A DNA stretch of 64,000 nucleotides from Rhodoblastus sp963704565 (GTDB taxonomy: Bacteria > Pseudomonadota > Alphaproteobacteria > Rhizobiales > Beijerinckiaceae). Below, piece by piece: positions 52,428 through 60,732 of the stretch (position 1 is its first letter; each line of letters opens with the position of its first letter). The stretch is from the NCBI GenBank assembly GCA_963704565.1, contig OY969917.1, forward strand, positions 2,294,001 to 2,358,000, read 5' to 3'. The notes beneath the pieces are model-generated. The model searched no databases, was not told the DNA's origin, and saw nothing but the letters and a program-made list of their open reading frames with translations. Both the position numbers and the translations under genes were made by a program.

Positions 52428-53742
52428 GCCGTCATGGCCGGGCTTGTCCCACGGCTGTCCGGTTCAGCATGGGCTGAACTCGATTGTGAATTGGTTAGGG
52501 CATTGGCTTGTTGTCGGGGGCGGTCCGAGCAGTCGGTCGATTGGCCTTCGGTGCATAAGGTTGGCTCGGACGAGGCGCGTAAAGCTGAGGAGGCTTTCGA
52601 CTTCGTTTTGAGCGGCATGGGCGAGGCGCAGCAGCACGAAGGCGATCAGCGCCACGGCGATCTGGATGCGGACGGCATTCTCGTTTCGGCCGAGGAAGTG
52701 ATTGATTTTCAATGTTTGTTTAATCCAGCGAAAGAACAATTCGATCTGCCAGCGACGTTTGTAGAGCGCCGCGATCTCGGCGGCGGGCGCGTCAATATCA
52801 TTGGAAAGAATGCGCAAAATCTTGCCGGTTTCGATGCGTACGCAAACCTCGCGCACCGGGTCGGAAAATGGATTTTTCCGGCTCGCCGCGAGCCGCTGCG
52901 GCAAGAGGCCGATCCGATCACTCAGGATATCGCCCCCGGGGGGAACCGCGCTTTCGACGACATTGGAAAGCCGGGTGTTGGTTTTCAGCCTCGTCACGAT
53001 CCGACAACCGGCGGCATCAAGATCGGCCCACCAGCCGTAATCGTAATAGCCCAGGTCGAATACATAGGTCGCCATGGGGTCGATGGGCATCTCCTTGGCG
53101 GCGACAATGTCGTTGATTTTCGGGCTGCTCAGCGAGGCGTAGATCGGGCAGTCCGCGTCGGGATCATAGACAACATGCAGTTTGGCGCCGCAGGCGTTGG
53201 CCGAGAAGCGCGCCCAATCGGCGGACAGGGCGCTCAGGCGAAAGCTGGTGGAATCGATCAGCAGCAAGGGCTCGCGCAATTTCTTGCGAAAGCCCGGCAG
53301 GATCTGCCCGACAAGCCTGGTGAAGAGCGAGGTGAACACATCGGCGCTGCGCAGCGAATTGGCGTCGGACAGGGTAGAACGCGACAGTTTGGCAGCGCCC
53401 AGATGATAAAGTTTCGACCCATGGCTGTCGAACGCGCCGACAATATCGCGCAAGCTCTCCGCTCCCGCCAGCTGCCCGTAAAGCATGGCCAGAAGCTGGT
53501 TTTTAGTCGTCAGCTTGCGAATGCGGGCGTCGGCACTGTGCTTTTCCACAAGCCCATCGAAGGCGCCCCATGGAATCAGCTTGGTCAGAGCGTGAAACAC
53601 GCTAGTTTGATGCTGCACGGCGTTTTTCCTTCTCGTGTCCAGATGAGTCGCCAAACCCTCTGAACAGAGTAGAATCAATGCCGTGCAGCCTGTCCACCAA
53701 AACTCAACCGGACAGCCGTGGGACATGCCCGGTCATGACGGC
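52428..53742 (-). mobile_element. IS4-family insertion sequence with 40-bp inverted repeats
   Basis: The terminal inverted repeats (52428-52467 and 53703-53742) are 40 bp with three mismatches, containing CCACGGCTGTCCGGTT. Between them lies one transposase gene. The transposase stop lies inside the left repeat. No direct target duplication is evident next to the chosen ends, so the true ends may be a few bases different. It inserted beside a degraded copy of the homospermidine synthase 3' end. Confidence 0.8.
52464..53618 (-). CDS. IS4-family DDE transposase
   Basis: The 384-residue protein starts at GTG 53618 (MQHQTSVFHALTKLIPWG), after AGAAGGAAAA, and opens with the DUF4372-type N-terminal domain (VFHALTKLIPWGAFDGLVEKH-like). 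The DDE residues are Asp in LLLIDSTSF, Asp in FDLGYYDYG and Glu in the Y-2-R-3-E-6-K signature (YKRRWQIELFFRWIK), all intact, so it may still be active. A frame extension to 53726 runs into the inverted repeat and is not used. Confidence 0.9.
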   Translation of the reverse strand: MQHQTSVFHALTKLIPWGAFDGLVEKHSADARIRKLTTKNQLLAMLYGQLAGAESLRDIVGAFDSHGSKLYHLGAAKLSRSTLSDANSLRSADVFTSLFTRLVGQILPGFRKKLREPLLLIDSTSFRLSALSADWARFSANACGAKLHVVYDPDADCPIYASLSSPKINDIVAAKEMPIDPMATYVFDLGYYDYGWWADLDAAGCRIVTRLKTNTRLSNVVESAVPPGGDILSDRIGLLPQRLAASRKNPFSDPVREVCVRIETGKILRILSNDIDAPAAEIAALYKRRWQIELFFRWIKQTLKINHFLGRNENAVRIQIAVALIAFVLLRLAHAAQNEVESLLSFTRLVRANLMHRRPIDRLLGPPPTTSQCPNQFTIEFSPC

Positions 53743-53763
53743 GTTCCTGGGTCACAATTTAAT

Positions 53764-53833
53764 TGCTTACCGCACCAAAATATTGCGGAACCGCCAGGGG
53801 TCGCTCTCGTCGGTGTCCTCCAGCAAGAAGCCG
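53764..53833 (-). pseudogene. Remnant of a second homospermidine synthase 3' end
   Basis: On the minus strand this 70-bp stretch encodes FLLEDTDESDPWRFRNILVR and a stop, matching the C terminus of the intact synthase 800 bp away (FFPEDIDESDPWQFRNILVR), and the DNA matches over about 70 bp with several changes. Upstream of the match the sequence has no homology and the region has many stops. It is a decayed duplicate or a relic of a rearrangement; the other bases between 53743 and 54066 hold nothing recognised. Confidence 0.8.
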
Positions 53834-54066
53834 CTAAATCCCCTTTTTCGGGCCCCCTTTTGGCGGGCGCGCGCATCGCTGACAAAATGACGCCATGACG
53901 CCATGACGCCCAATAGGGATTTGATAACGTGCCGCCGTAACATAATGGAAATCACAGCGTTTTTTGAAATTTATACTAAAGTTCAAGCTTAAATAAAATT
54001 CAGGCGGCTGAAACAAATCGCGACCCTGTTCAGTTGTTCAGACGAAGCAAACCTGGGAGGCTCAAA

Positions 54067-54507
54067 ATGCTCATGAATCGGCTCGCTTCTTATGCTTTCG
54101 CGTTCGCGCTGGCTTTCGCAGACTTCAATCCTGCCCTGGCCCTTCCGGTCTCGGCTTCCGACATAGGCGCCTCCGCCCCGGCGCCGCAATTGGAACTGGT
54201 GCGGCGCGGAGGCGGCGGCTTCCATCGCGGCGGCGGCGGCGGCGGTGGCTTCCATCGCGGCGCTGGCGTGGCGCACCGCGGTTACGGCGTACGCGGCGGC
54301 GGCATGCGGGCAGGATATGGCGCACGCGCCGGCTATCGAGGCGGCTATCGCGCTGGAGCCCGAGGGGCATATCGGGTCGGCGGACGCTATTACGGCGGCG
54401 TTTGGTACGGCACTGGTCGACGCTGGTATGGCGGACGGTGGTGGCCCTATGGGGTAGGCGGCTGTTGGAGGCTGAGCCCCGTCGGATACGTTTGGATTTG
54501 CGGGTGA
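54067..54507 (+). CDS. Secreted glycine/arginine/tyrosine-rich protein
   Basis: The 146-residue product begins at ATG 54067 (GGGAGG site), with a signal peptide (MLMNRLASYAFAFALAFA; cleavage around LA). The mature part is made of Gly with Arg, Tyr, Trp and His in repeats such as GGGGFHRGGGG and YRGGYRAGARGAY. It ends in a two-Cys aromatic tail (GGCWRLSPVGYVWICG). It is probably a periplasmic or surface low-complexity protein; similar GXWW proteins occur in Rhizobiales. The role is unknown; composition prevents reliable family assignment. Confidence 0.65.
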   Translation: MLMNRLASYAFAFALAFADFNPALALPVSASDIGASAPAPQLELVRRGGGGFHRGGGGGGGFHRGAGVAHRGYGVRGGGMRAGYGARAGYRGGYRAGARGAYRVGGRYYGGVWYGTGRRWYGGRWWPYGVGGCWRLSPVGYVWICG

Positions 54508-54526
54508 ACGCTGCCGGGAGAGGAAG

Positions 54527-54554
54527 AGGCGCCCGTCTTGCGGAGGGGGCGCCT
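54527..54554. terminator. Hairpin between convergent genes
   Basis: An 8-bp stem (AGGCGCCC at 54527-54534 with GGGCGCCT at 54547-54554) lies between the convergent stops of the glycine-rich gene and homospermidine synthase, and can act as a bidirectional terminator. Confidence 0.5.
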
Positions 54555-54564
54555 GTCCGCCTGC

Positions 54565-55998
54565 TTACCGCACCAGAATGTTGCGGAACTGCCAGGGGTC
54601 GCTCTCGTCGATATCCTCGGGGAAGAAGCCGGGGCGGCCCTGCAGCGGGGTCCAGTCGGTATAGGCGCCGATCATCGGGCCGAGATAGGGCGTCTGGATT
54701 TCGAGGCAGCGCTTGTAGTCGAGCTGGTCGGCTTCCAGAATGCCCTCGTTGGGGTTTTCCAGCGCATGGACCATGCCCGCCAGCACGGCGGAAGAGACCT
54801 GAAGGCCGGTGGCGTTCTGGTAGGGGCACAAGTTTCGCGTTTCCTCGACCGAGAGCTGCGAGCCGTACCAATAGGCGCCCTTGGCGTGCCCGAACAGCAG
54901 CACGCCCAGCTCGTCAATGCCGTCCACGATCTCGTGCTCGTCGAGAATGTGAAACTTCTCCTGCGGCTTGCCGCCGGCGCCGAACATTTCGTGCAGCGAC
55001 AGCACCGCGTCGTCGGCCGGGTGATAAGCGTAATGGCAGGTCGGGCGATAAACGACCTCGCCCTTGTCGTTGCGCGCGGTCAAATAATCGGCGATCGAGA
55101 TCGCCTCGTTATGGGTGACCAGGAAGCCATATTGCGGGCCGGGCGTCGGGGTCCAGCTGCGCACGCGGGTGTTGGCGCCCGGCTGCAGCAGATAGATCGC
55201 CGCGCCGCAGCCGAATTTATGGGTGCGGCCGTTGTCCGGCATCCAGGACTCATGCGTGCCCCAGCCGAGTTCGGCCGGCTGCATGCCTTCCGAGACAAAG
55301 CCTTCCACCGACCAGGTGTTGACGAAGACGCCGCGCGGCTTGGGATTCTTGGCGCGCTGGGTGTCGCGCTCGGCGATATGAATGCCCTTGATCCCGAGAC
55401 GATGGCTAAGCGCCGCCCATTCCTCGCGGGTTTTCGGCTCCGGCGCCGTGTCGCCGAGATCGGCGGCGAGATTGACCAGAGCCTGTTTCACGAACCAGGA
55501 CACCATGCCGGGATTGGCGCCGCAGCAGGAAATGGCGGTGGTCCCGCCGGGGTTCTTGCGGCGCGATTCCAGCACCGTCTCGCGCAAGGCGTAATTGGAG
55601 CGATTCTCCGGGCCGAGGTGCTTGTCGAAGTAAAAGCCGGCCCAGGGCTCGACCACGGTGTCGATGTAAAGCGCGCCGATCTCGCGGCACAATTCCATGA
55701 TCGCCAGCGAGGACGTGTCGACCGACAGATTGACGCAGAAACCCTGGCCGCCGCCACGGGTCAGCAGCGGCGTGAGCAGCTCGCGGTAATTATCCTTGGT
55801 GACGCCGGCCTTGATGAATTCATAGCCGCGAACGTCCGCCAGTTCGCGATCGACGTCGGTCGGATCGATCACCACCAGGCGCTTCCTGTCGAATTCGAAA
55901 TGCCGCTCGATCAGCGGCAGCGCGCCCTTGCCGATGGAGCCGAAGCCGATCATCACGATCGGGCCGGAAATACGGCCATGAACGGGCCAGTCAGTCAT
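54565..55998 (-). CDS. hss: Homospermidine synthase
   Basis: The 477-residue enzyme joins two aminobutyl groups from putrescine (NAD-dependent) to make sym-homospermidine. The Rossmann fold starts IVMIGFGSIGKGALPLIERHF (about residues 14-34). Further family stretches are CREIGALYIDTVVEPWAGFYF (part: VVEPWAGFYFDKH), AISCCGANPGMVSWFVK, and ESDPWQFRNILVR at the end. Length is as in Blastochloris/Rhizobium enzymes. It is the last gene of the polyamine cluster, which starts with the decarboxylase at 58462. Confidence 0.95.
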   Translation of the reverse strand: MTDWPVHGRISGPIVMIGFGSIGKGALPLIERHFEFDRKRLVVIDPTDVDRELADVRGYEFIKAGVTKDNYRELLTPLLTRGGGQGFCVNLSVDTSSLAIMELCREIGALYIDTVVEPWAGFYFDKHLGPENRSNYALRETVLESRRKNPGGTTAISCCGANPGMVSWFVKQALVNLAADLGDTAPEPKTREEWAALSHRLGIKGIHIAERDTQRAKNPKPRGVFVNTWSVEGFVSEGMQPAELGWGTHESWMPDNGRTHKFGCGAAIYLLQPGANTRVRSWTPTPGPQYGFLVTHNEAISIADYLTARNDKGEVVYRPTCHYAYHPADDAVLSLHEMFGAGGKPQEKFHILDEHEIVDGIDELGVLLFGHAKGAYWYGSQLSVEETRNLCPYQNATGLQVSSAVLAGMVHALENPNEGILEADQLDYKRCLEIQTPYLGPMIGAYTDWTPLQGRPGFFPEDIDESDPWQFRNILVR

Positions 55999-56092
55999 GA
56001 TGTCACCTTGAGAAGTTCGGGGAAGTTGCGTGGCCGTCTGGCCTTGCCGGGGTTAGTGGCAAAGCCCGGGCTTGAGGTCAAGTTCTGGCGGA

Positions 56093-56563
56093 TCATTCGT
56101 CGTCGGTTCGGCCGTGACGGTCGAGGACGGCGAGCAGCCGTCCCGCGCCGAAACGGTCGGCGCGGTCGAGTTGATGCGCCTTGGCGAGCATTTCCCGCCC
56201 GCCCGCGACGTCGCCGCCACGCGCCCGGCAATAGCCCAGCGCGATCAGCGCCTGGAGATAGCGGCGCGGCGCGAAATCGAGGCTGGAAAAGCCGGCGCTC
56301 TCGGGCGCGACGGCGCGCCAGTCGCGGGCGACCCCGAGGTCGTCGGCGAAATGGCCCAGCAGCCATTCGGCATGAACGGCGGCGTGGTCGAGCCGGTGAT
56401 TGTAGAGATAGAACTTATAGGCTCCCATCCGCGCCCTCATGTCCTCCGGCGCCAGAGCCAGAGCCTTTTCCACCGCCTCACGCGACGCGATGAAGTCCGA
56501 GCGCGCCTGACGCGCGCCTTCGAGAATCTGTTCGACGCCGGAAAAGTCTTCGTTTGTGGACAT
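56093..56563 (-). CDS. Small helical hypothetical protein in the polyamine cluster
   Basis: The 156-residue protein from ATG 56563 (MSTNEDFSGVEQILEGARQARSDF) is all helical, with a TPR-like arrangement: REAVEKALALAPEDMRARMGAYKFYLYNHRLDHAAVHAEW and RRYLQALIALGYCRARGGDVAGGREMLAKAHQLD (described by their Ala/Leu pattern; segments EKALALAPEDMRAR and ALIALGYCRARGG are typical). No catalytic motif. It lies between the GNAT and hss genes in the same direction and probably shares a transcript. A scaffold role is a guess. Confidence 0.75.
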   Translation of the reverse strand: MSTNEDFSGVEQILEGARQARSDFIASREAVEKALALAPEDMRARMGAYKFYLYNHRLDHAAVHAEWLLGHFADDLGVARDWRAVAPESAGFSSLDFAPRRYLQALIALGYCRARGGDVAGGREMLAKAHQLDRADRFGAGRLLAVLDRHGRTDDE

Positions 56564-56686
56564 GTCAGCTTTACGACAAAGAGCGGGGCCCGTTGCGGAC
56601 GAAGCAGGAAACGGGCCGACACGGGAGACCCTGTCCATGTTTCGAGACGGCGATCCGTAGCGCCAGCTCGCGCCCGCCATTCTGGC

Positions 56687-57259
56687 TCAAGCCGCGCGAA
56701 GCCAGCCTCGCTCCCGCGCCGGGGCGGTCTGCGCGCCGGTCGGCCGCAGCACGCCCTGGGCGCCTGCGAGCGCGCCTTGCTCCAGTTCGAGCGCGAGGAA
56801 CCGCGCGCGGTCAACCGGGCCCGGCATGTCGAGATTTTCGGCCCCGGCGCGCGAAAAGCCGAAACGCTCGTAATAAGGCGCGTCGCCGACCAGCAGCACC
56901 GCCTTGTGGCCGAAGGCGCGGGCGCGCTCCAGCCCCAGGCGGACCATCGCGCCGCCGAGGCCTTGCGCGCGCTGGCTGGCGCTGACCGCGATCGGGCCGA
57001 GCAGAAGGGCGTCGCGGCCCTCACCGGCTTCGATCGCACAGAAGCGCAAGGTTCCAACCAGCACGCCGTCGCGCAACGCGGAAAGAGCGAGGCCCCGCGC
57101 CGGCAGCCGGCCTTCGCGCAAGCGTTCGCTGGTCTTGCGCCGGCGGGTGAGGCCGAAGGCGCGGTCGAGCAGGGCTTCGCGCGCGAGAATATCGCGCGAA
57201 ATCTCCTCGCGGATGATGATTTTGCCGGCGGCGGCAGTGGCGAAGGCGACAGAATTCAT
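56687..57259 (-). CDS. GNAT-family N-acetyltransferase (YhbS-like)
   Basis: This 190-residue protein starts MNSVAFATAAAGKIIIREE and contains the GNAT acetyl-CoA-binding P-loop (SQRAQGLGGAMVRLGLERARAFG, listed in part: QRAQGLGGAMVR, about residue 97) and the YhbS-type YYERFGF motif near residue 129. It probably acetylates an amine or amino acid. The position between the decarboxylase and homospermidine synthase makes polyamine acetylation possible, but that is inference. Ribosome site GGGAGG precedes the ATG. Confidence 0.88.
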   Translation of the reverse strand: MNSVAFATAAAGKIIIREEISRDILAREALLDRAFGLTRRRKTSERLREGRLPARGLALSALRDGVLVGTLRFCAIEAGEGRDALLLGPIAVSASQRAQGLGGAMVRLGLERARAFGHKAVLLVGDAPYYERFGFSRAGAENLDMPGPVDRARFLALELEQGALAGAQGVLRPTGAQTAPARERGWLRAA

Positions 57260-57319
57260 CTGGACCTCCCTCGGGTCGCGAAAGACACAGTGGTCTGACA
57301 GGGAACTGGTAACATGGAC

Positions 57320-58462
57320 TCAGATCACGAAGGACTCCAAAGGTGGGAAACCGTTGAAGCCGACGGCGGAATAGGTCGTCGTATAGGCGCCCGTTCCCTC
57401 GATCAGCACTTTCGCGCCGATTTCCAGACTGATCGGCAGCGGATAGGGCTCTTTCTCGTAGAGCACATCCACCGAATCGCAGGTCGGGCCGGCGAGCACG
57501 CAGGGCTCGCGCGGGTCGGCGTCAAAATCGGTGCGGATCGGATAACGGATCATTTCGTCCATGGTTTCGGCGAGGCCATTGAACTTGCCGATGTCGAGAT
57601 AGACCCATTTCACCTGATCGCCGTCCGACTTTTTCGAAATCAGCACCACTTCCGCCTCGATCACGCCGGCGTCGCCGACCATGCCGCGCCCCGGCTCGAT
57701 GATCGTCTCCGGAATGCGGTTGCCGAAATGTCGTCGCAGCGCCGCGAAAATCGCGTCGCCATAGGTCCGCACGCTCGACACGCGCTTGAGATAGCGGGCC
57801 GGGAAGCCGCCGCCGAGATTGACCATCTGGAGGTTGATCCCCCGCTCGGCCAGTTCGCGGAACACGCCCGCCGCGCTTTTCAGCGCGCCGTTCCACATGC
57901 GCGGATTGCGCTGCTGCGAACCGACATGGAAGGACAGGCCAAAAGCTTCGAGGCCGAGGCGATGGGCGAGCTCCAGCACGCGCGGCGCCATGTCCGGCGC
58001 GCAGCCGAATTTGCGCGACAGGGGCCATTCGGCGCCGTCTCCCTCGCACAACATGCGGCAGAATACTTTGGCGCCGGGCGCGGCGCGCGCGAGCTTTTCG
58101 ACTTCCGCCTCGCAATCGACCGCGAACAGCCGCACGCCGAGCGCGAAGGCGCGGGAAATGTCGCGTTCCTTCTTGATCGTATTGCCGAAGGAAATGCGAT
58201 CCGGACTCGCGCCGGCGGCGAGCGCCTGCTCGATCTCGACCACCGAGGCGCAATCGAAGCACGAGCCGAGGCCGGCGAGCAGCGTCAGGACTTCCGGCGC
58301 CGGATTGGCCTTGACGGCGTAAAAGACGCGGGTGTCCGGCAGCGCCTTGGCGAAGGCGGCGTAATTTTCACGCACGACATCGAGATCGACGACGAGGCAC
58401 GGGCCGTGGTCCAGCCCCTTTTCGCGGCGGTCGCGGAGGAATTCGAGGATACGATCGGTCAT
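57320..58462 (-). CDS. Ornithine/lysine decarboxylase, PLP fold type III
   Basis: This 380-residue alanine-racemase-fold decarboxylase (eukaryotic-ODC type, as in Rhizobiales) starts MTDRILEFLRDRREKG. The PLP lysine is in FYAVKANPAPEVL (about residue 50), SFHVGSQ, NLGGGFPARY and EPGRGMVGDAG bind phosphate and PLP, and the catalytic Cys is in GPTCDSVDVLYEK (about 325). It makes putrescine (or cadaverine), the substrate of homospermidine synthase downstream. It heads a four-gene same-strand cluster and has a long structured leader. Substrate preference between ornithine and lysine is unknown. Confidence 0.92.
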   Translation of the reverse strand: MTDRILEFLRDRREKGLDHGPCLVVDLDVVRENYAAFAKALPDTRVFYAVKANPAPEVLTLLAGLGSCFDCASVVEIEQALAAGASPDRISFGNTIKKERDISRAFALGVRLFAVDCEAEVEKLARAAPGAKVFCRMLCEGDGAEWPLSRKFGCAPDMAPRVLELAHRLGLEAFGLSFHVGSQQRNPRMWNGALKSAAGVFRELAERGINLQMVNLGGGFPARYLKRVSSVRTYGDAIFAALRRHFGNRIPETIIEPGRGMVGDAGVIEAEVVLISKKSDGDQVKWVYLDIGKFNGLAETMDEMIRYPIRTDFDADPREPCVLAGPTCDSVDVLYEKEPYPLPISLEIGAKVLIEGTGAYTTTYSAVGFNGFPPLESFVI

Positions 58463-58928
58463 CGCGGCATCCCTTCGAAGGGCGGTTTCCCGCCGGAATC
58501 GCAAAGGCTTCGGAAGGACGAACGGCAGCCGTCCGCCTCGCGTGGTGGAGACGCGAGCGGAAGGAAAACGCTGTCCATGACCGCTCCGGCGGCGTCGAAA
58601 ACGTCGCCTGACGGTCGGGTGCTGCGCCGTGGACGCCAAAAGCCCGGAAGGCGGATCGCCTGCCAAGTTTCATGCGGCCTTCGATTGGAATGGGAGAACC
58701 CGTTCCGCACGCCCGGCAAGAAAGACTAGCCTCTTCGGTAAGCCGACTTTGGAAGGTCGGCAGAGACGAAAAAGCCCGGTCCGTCGTTGCTTTAAGTCGC
58801 GATCCCCCGTTCAGACGGGGTTCGCCGGTTCGCCTCCGGCTGCCGGTTTGATTCTCGGGCGTTTCTCCGGCCTCTTGTCCGAAGTCCCGCCCACCGACAC
58901 ACGACCACAGGCACGTGCGATTTGGGCA
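58463..58928 (-). promoter_or_regulatory. Long structured 5' leader of the decarboxylase gene (speF-leader-like candidate)
   Basis: About 465 nt separate the likely promoter from the decarboxylase ATG. On the minus strand it folds into several local hairpins: stems of 6 bp at 58805-58810/58815-58820, 7 bp at 58537-58543/58551-58557, 6 bp near 58742-58762, and others. A GGGCTTTTTCG tract near 58770-58780 follows a weak stem and could be an attenuator. Alphaproteobacteria are known to carry a speF leader RNA before ornithine decarboxylase genes; whether this is that motif needs a covariance search. No small ORF is convincing. Confidence 0.45.
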
Positions 58929-58934
58929 AGGCGA

Positions 58935-58962
58935 TACATAAGACTCCAGGCCTTAAGCGCAA
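58935..58962 (-). promoter_or_regulatory. Candidate promoter for the decarboxylase transcript
   Basis: On the minus strand TTGCGC (58962-58957) and TATGTA (58940-58935) are separated by 16 bp, a fair match to the housekeeping sigma consensus of alphaproteobacteria. It would start transcription near 58928. Confidence 0.45.
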
Positions 58963-58965
58963 GTG

Positions 58966-58990
58966 AAAAAATCGTAATTCGCGATTTTTT
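58966..58990. promoter_or_regulatory. AT-rich palindrome between divergent promoters
   Basis: AAAAAATCG (58966-58974) and CGATTTTTT (58982-58990) flank TAATTCG. It lies just upstream of the -35 of the decarboxylase promoter, in the spacer towards the glucan-synthesis gene. It may be a regulator site or a bidirectional terminator. Confidence 0.4.
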
Positions 58991-59088
58991 TGTAACCCGT
59001 GACTCCGGCGCACCATGGCGGCGAGCGCCCGCGCCAGCGTGACGCCTTGCAGAGGCCGCAAATCGCGGATAGTTGCTTGTTTCGCGCC

Positions 59089-59136
59089 CGCCCCTTCGAC
59101 CGCCCCTTCGACCGCCCCTTCGACCGCCCCTTGGAC
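59089..59136 (+). repeat. 12-bp tandem repeat upstream of the glucan biosynthesis gene
   Basis: Four copies of CGCCCCTTCGAC (the last with one change) end six bases before the ATG. If translated in frame they would give four FDRP-type units, but the following signal sequence argues they are untranslated. Copy number could affect ribosome access. Confidence 0.85.
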
Positions 59137-59142
59137 CGACTC

Positions 59143-60729
59143 ATGTCTCAGATCGACCGCCGCCTGCTTCTCAACGCCATCGCTTTTTCCGGCGCCGCCG
59201 CGCTGGCGCCTCGCGCCGTCTCCGCCGCAGCGGCGGAAGGCGCCGGCGCCGCGAACGTCCGGCCGCCCAAGGCTCATTTCGGCTTCGAGGACGTGGTGCG
59301 GCGCGCGAGCGATCTTGCCGCCGCCCCCTATGACGGAACCCTGCCGAAACTGCCCGAAGCCCTCACCAGGCTCGATTTCGACGCCTATCGCGACATCCGC
59401 TTCAAGCCCGACAAATCGCTGATCGCCAATGGCCCCTATCGCCTGCAATTGTTCCATCCCGGCTTCATCTACAAGCGCCCGGTGGTGGTCAACACCATCC
59501 GCGACGGCATCTCCACGCCGATTCCGTTTTCGACCAGCCTGTTCGACTACGGCCACACCAAATTCGAGAAGAATTTGCCGGTCAATGTCGGCTTCGCCGG
59601 CTTCCGCCTGCATTATCCGCTGAACACGCCCGACGGACAGGACGAGCTGGTCTCTTTCCTCGGCGCCACTTATTTCCGCTTCCTCGGCCGGGGCCAGGCC
59701 TACGGGCTTTCCGCGCGCGGCCTCTCGGTCAACACCGGCGGCGACGACGAGGAATTTCCCTATTTTCGCGAATTCTGGATCGAGACATCGAAAAAGACTC
59801 CCGATGTCGTACGCATTTTCGCCCTGCTCGACAGCGCCTCGGTCACCGGCGCCTACAAGTTCGAGCTGACCCCCGGCGTCGAAAGCGTGATGGAGGTTTC
59901 GGCCGTTATTTTCCCGCGCCGCGACAATGTGAAATTCGGCCTCGCGCCGCTCACCTCGATGATGTTTCTTTCCGAGGATCGCAACAGCGGCAAGCCTTAC
60001 GACGACTGGCGGCCGCAATTGCACGATTCCGACGGCCTGCTGATGCATACGTCGAGCGACGAATGGATCTGGCGGCCCCTGCGCGCGCCGCGCGTCATGG
60101 TCATGTCCACATTCCCGGAGAACGACATCAAGGGCTTCGGCCTCGTCCAGCGCGACCGCAATTTCCGGGATTATCAGGATCTCGAACTCGAATATGAGAT
60201 CCGCCCGACCTATTTCGTCAAGCCCAACGAGGACTGGGGCGCCGGAAGGATCGAACTGCTGGAGCTGGCCACCAAGGACGAGACCGCCGACAATATCGTC
60301 ACTTACTGGACCCCGGCCACGCCGCCGCCCTCCGGCAAGGCTTTTTCCTATTCCTACAGCATCCGCGCGCTTCTCGACGCGCCGGATCTTTCGCCCGCCG
60401 GTCGGGTGGTCAACACCTGGAAGACCTGGCCCAAGGCGCTCGGCTCGAATGAAAAGGTCGATGTCGGCTCGCGCCGCTTCATCGTCGATTTCGCCGGCGG
60501 CGACCTGCCCTTCTATGCGCAGGACCCTGACAAAGTGCAGATCGCCGCTTCGGCCTCGGTGGGAAAGGTCAACCGCACCATTCTCATGCCTAACCCGCAC
60601 ATCAAGGGGTTCCGGGCCTTCATCGACGTCCAGGTCGATCCGGGCCAGAGCGCCAATGTCAGCGCTTTTCTGCACGCCGGGCCGAAAAAACTGACCGAGA
60701 CCTGGCTGGAGCCGTGGATCGCGGAGTAA
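59143..60729 (+). CDS. Periplasmic glucan biosynthesis protein (OpgG/OpgD family)
   Basis: The 528-residue protein from ATG 59143 has a twin-arginine-like signal (DRRLLLNAIAFSGAAALAPRAVSA) and a mature MdoG/OpgG-type domain: FGFEDVVRRASDLAA, FHPGFIYKRPVVVNTI, FAGFRLHYPLN, SFLGATYFRFLG, and WIWRPLRAPR. These proteins trim or shape osmoregulated periplasmic glucans. The Tat-type signal fits OpgD better than OpgG. It is divergent from the polyamine cluster and convergent with the cytidine deaminase gene. The opgH glucosyltransferase is not in the window. Confidence 0.9.
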   Translation: MSQIDRRLLLNAIAFSGAAALAPRAVSAAAAEGAGAANVRPPKAHFGFEDVVRRASDLAAAPYDGTLPKLPEALTRLDFDAYRDIRFKPDKSLIANGPYRLQLFHPGFIYKRPVVVNTIRDGISTPIPFSTSLFDYGHTKFEKNLPVNVGFAGFRLHYPLNTPDGQDELVSFLGATYFRFLGRGQAYGLSARGLSVNTGGDDEEFPYFREFWIETSKKTPDVVRIFALLDSASVTGAYKFELTPGVESVMEVSAVIFPRRDNVKFGLAPLTSMMFLSEDRNSGKPYDDWRPQLHDSDGLLMHTSSDEWIWRPLRAPRVMVMSTFPENDIKGFGLVQRDRNFRDYQDLELEYEIRPTYFVKPNEDWGAGRIELLELATKDETADNIVTYWTPATPPPSGKAFSYSYSIRALLDAPDLSPAGRVVNTWKTWPKALGSNEKVDVGSRRFIVDFAGGDLPFYAQDPDKVQIAASASVGKVNRTILMPNPHIKGFRAFIDVQVDPGQSANVSAFLHAGPKKLTETWLEPWIAE

Positions 60730-60732
60730 TTG

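Noticed and set aside
58792..60675. 627-residue minus-strand ORF opposite the glucan biosynthesis gene
   Set aside because: It is a shadow frame of a protein with clear OpgG/D features and crosses the spacer with repeats.
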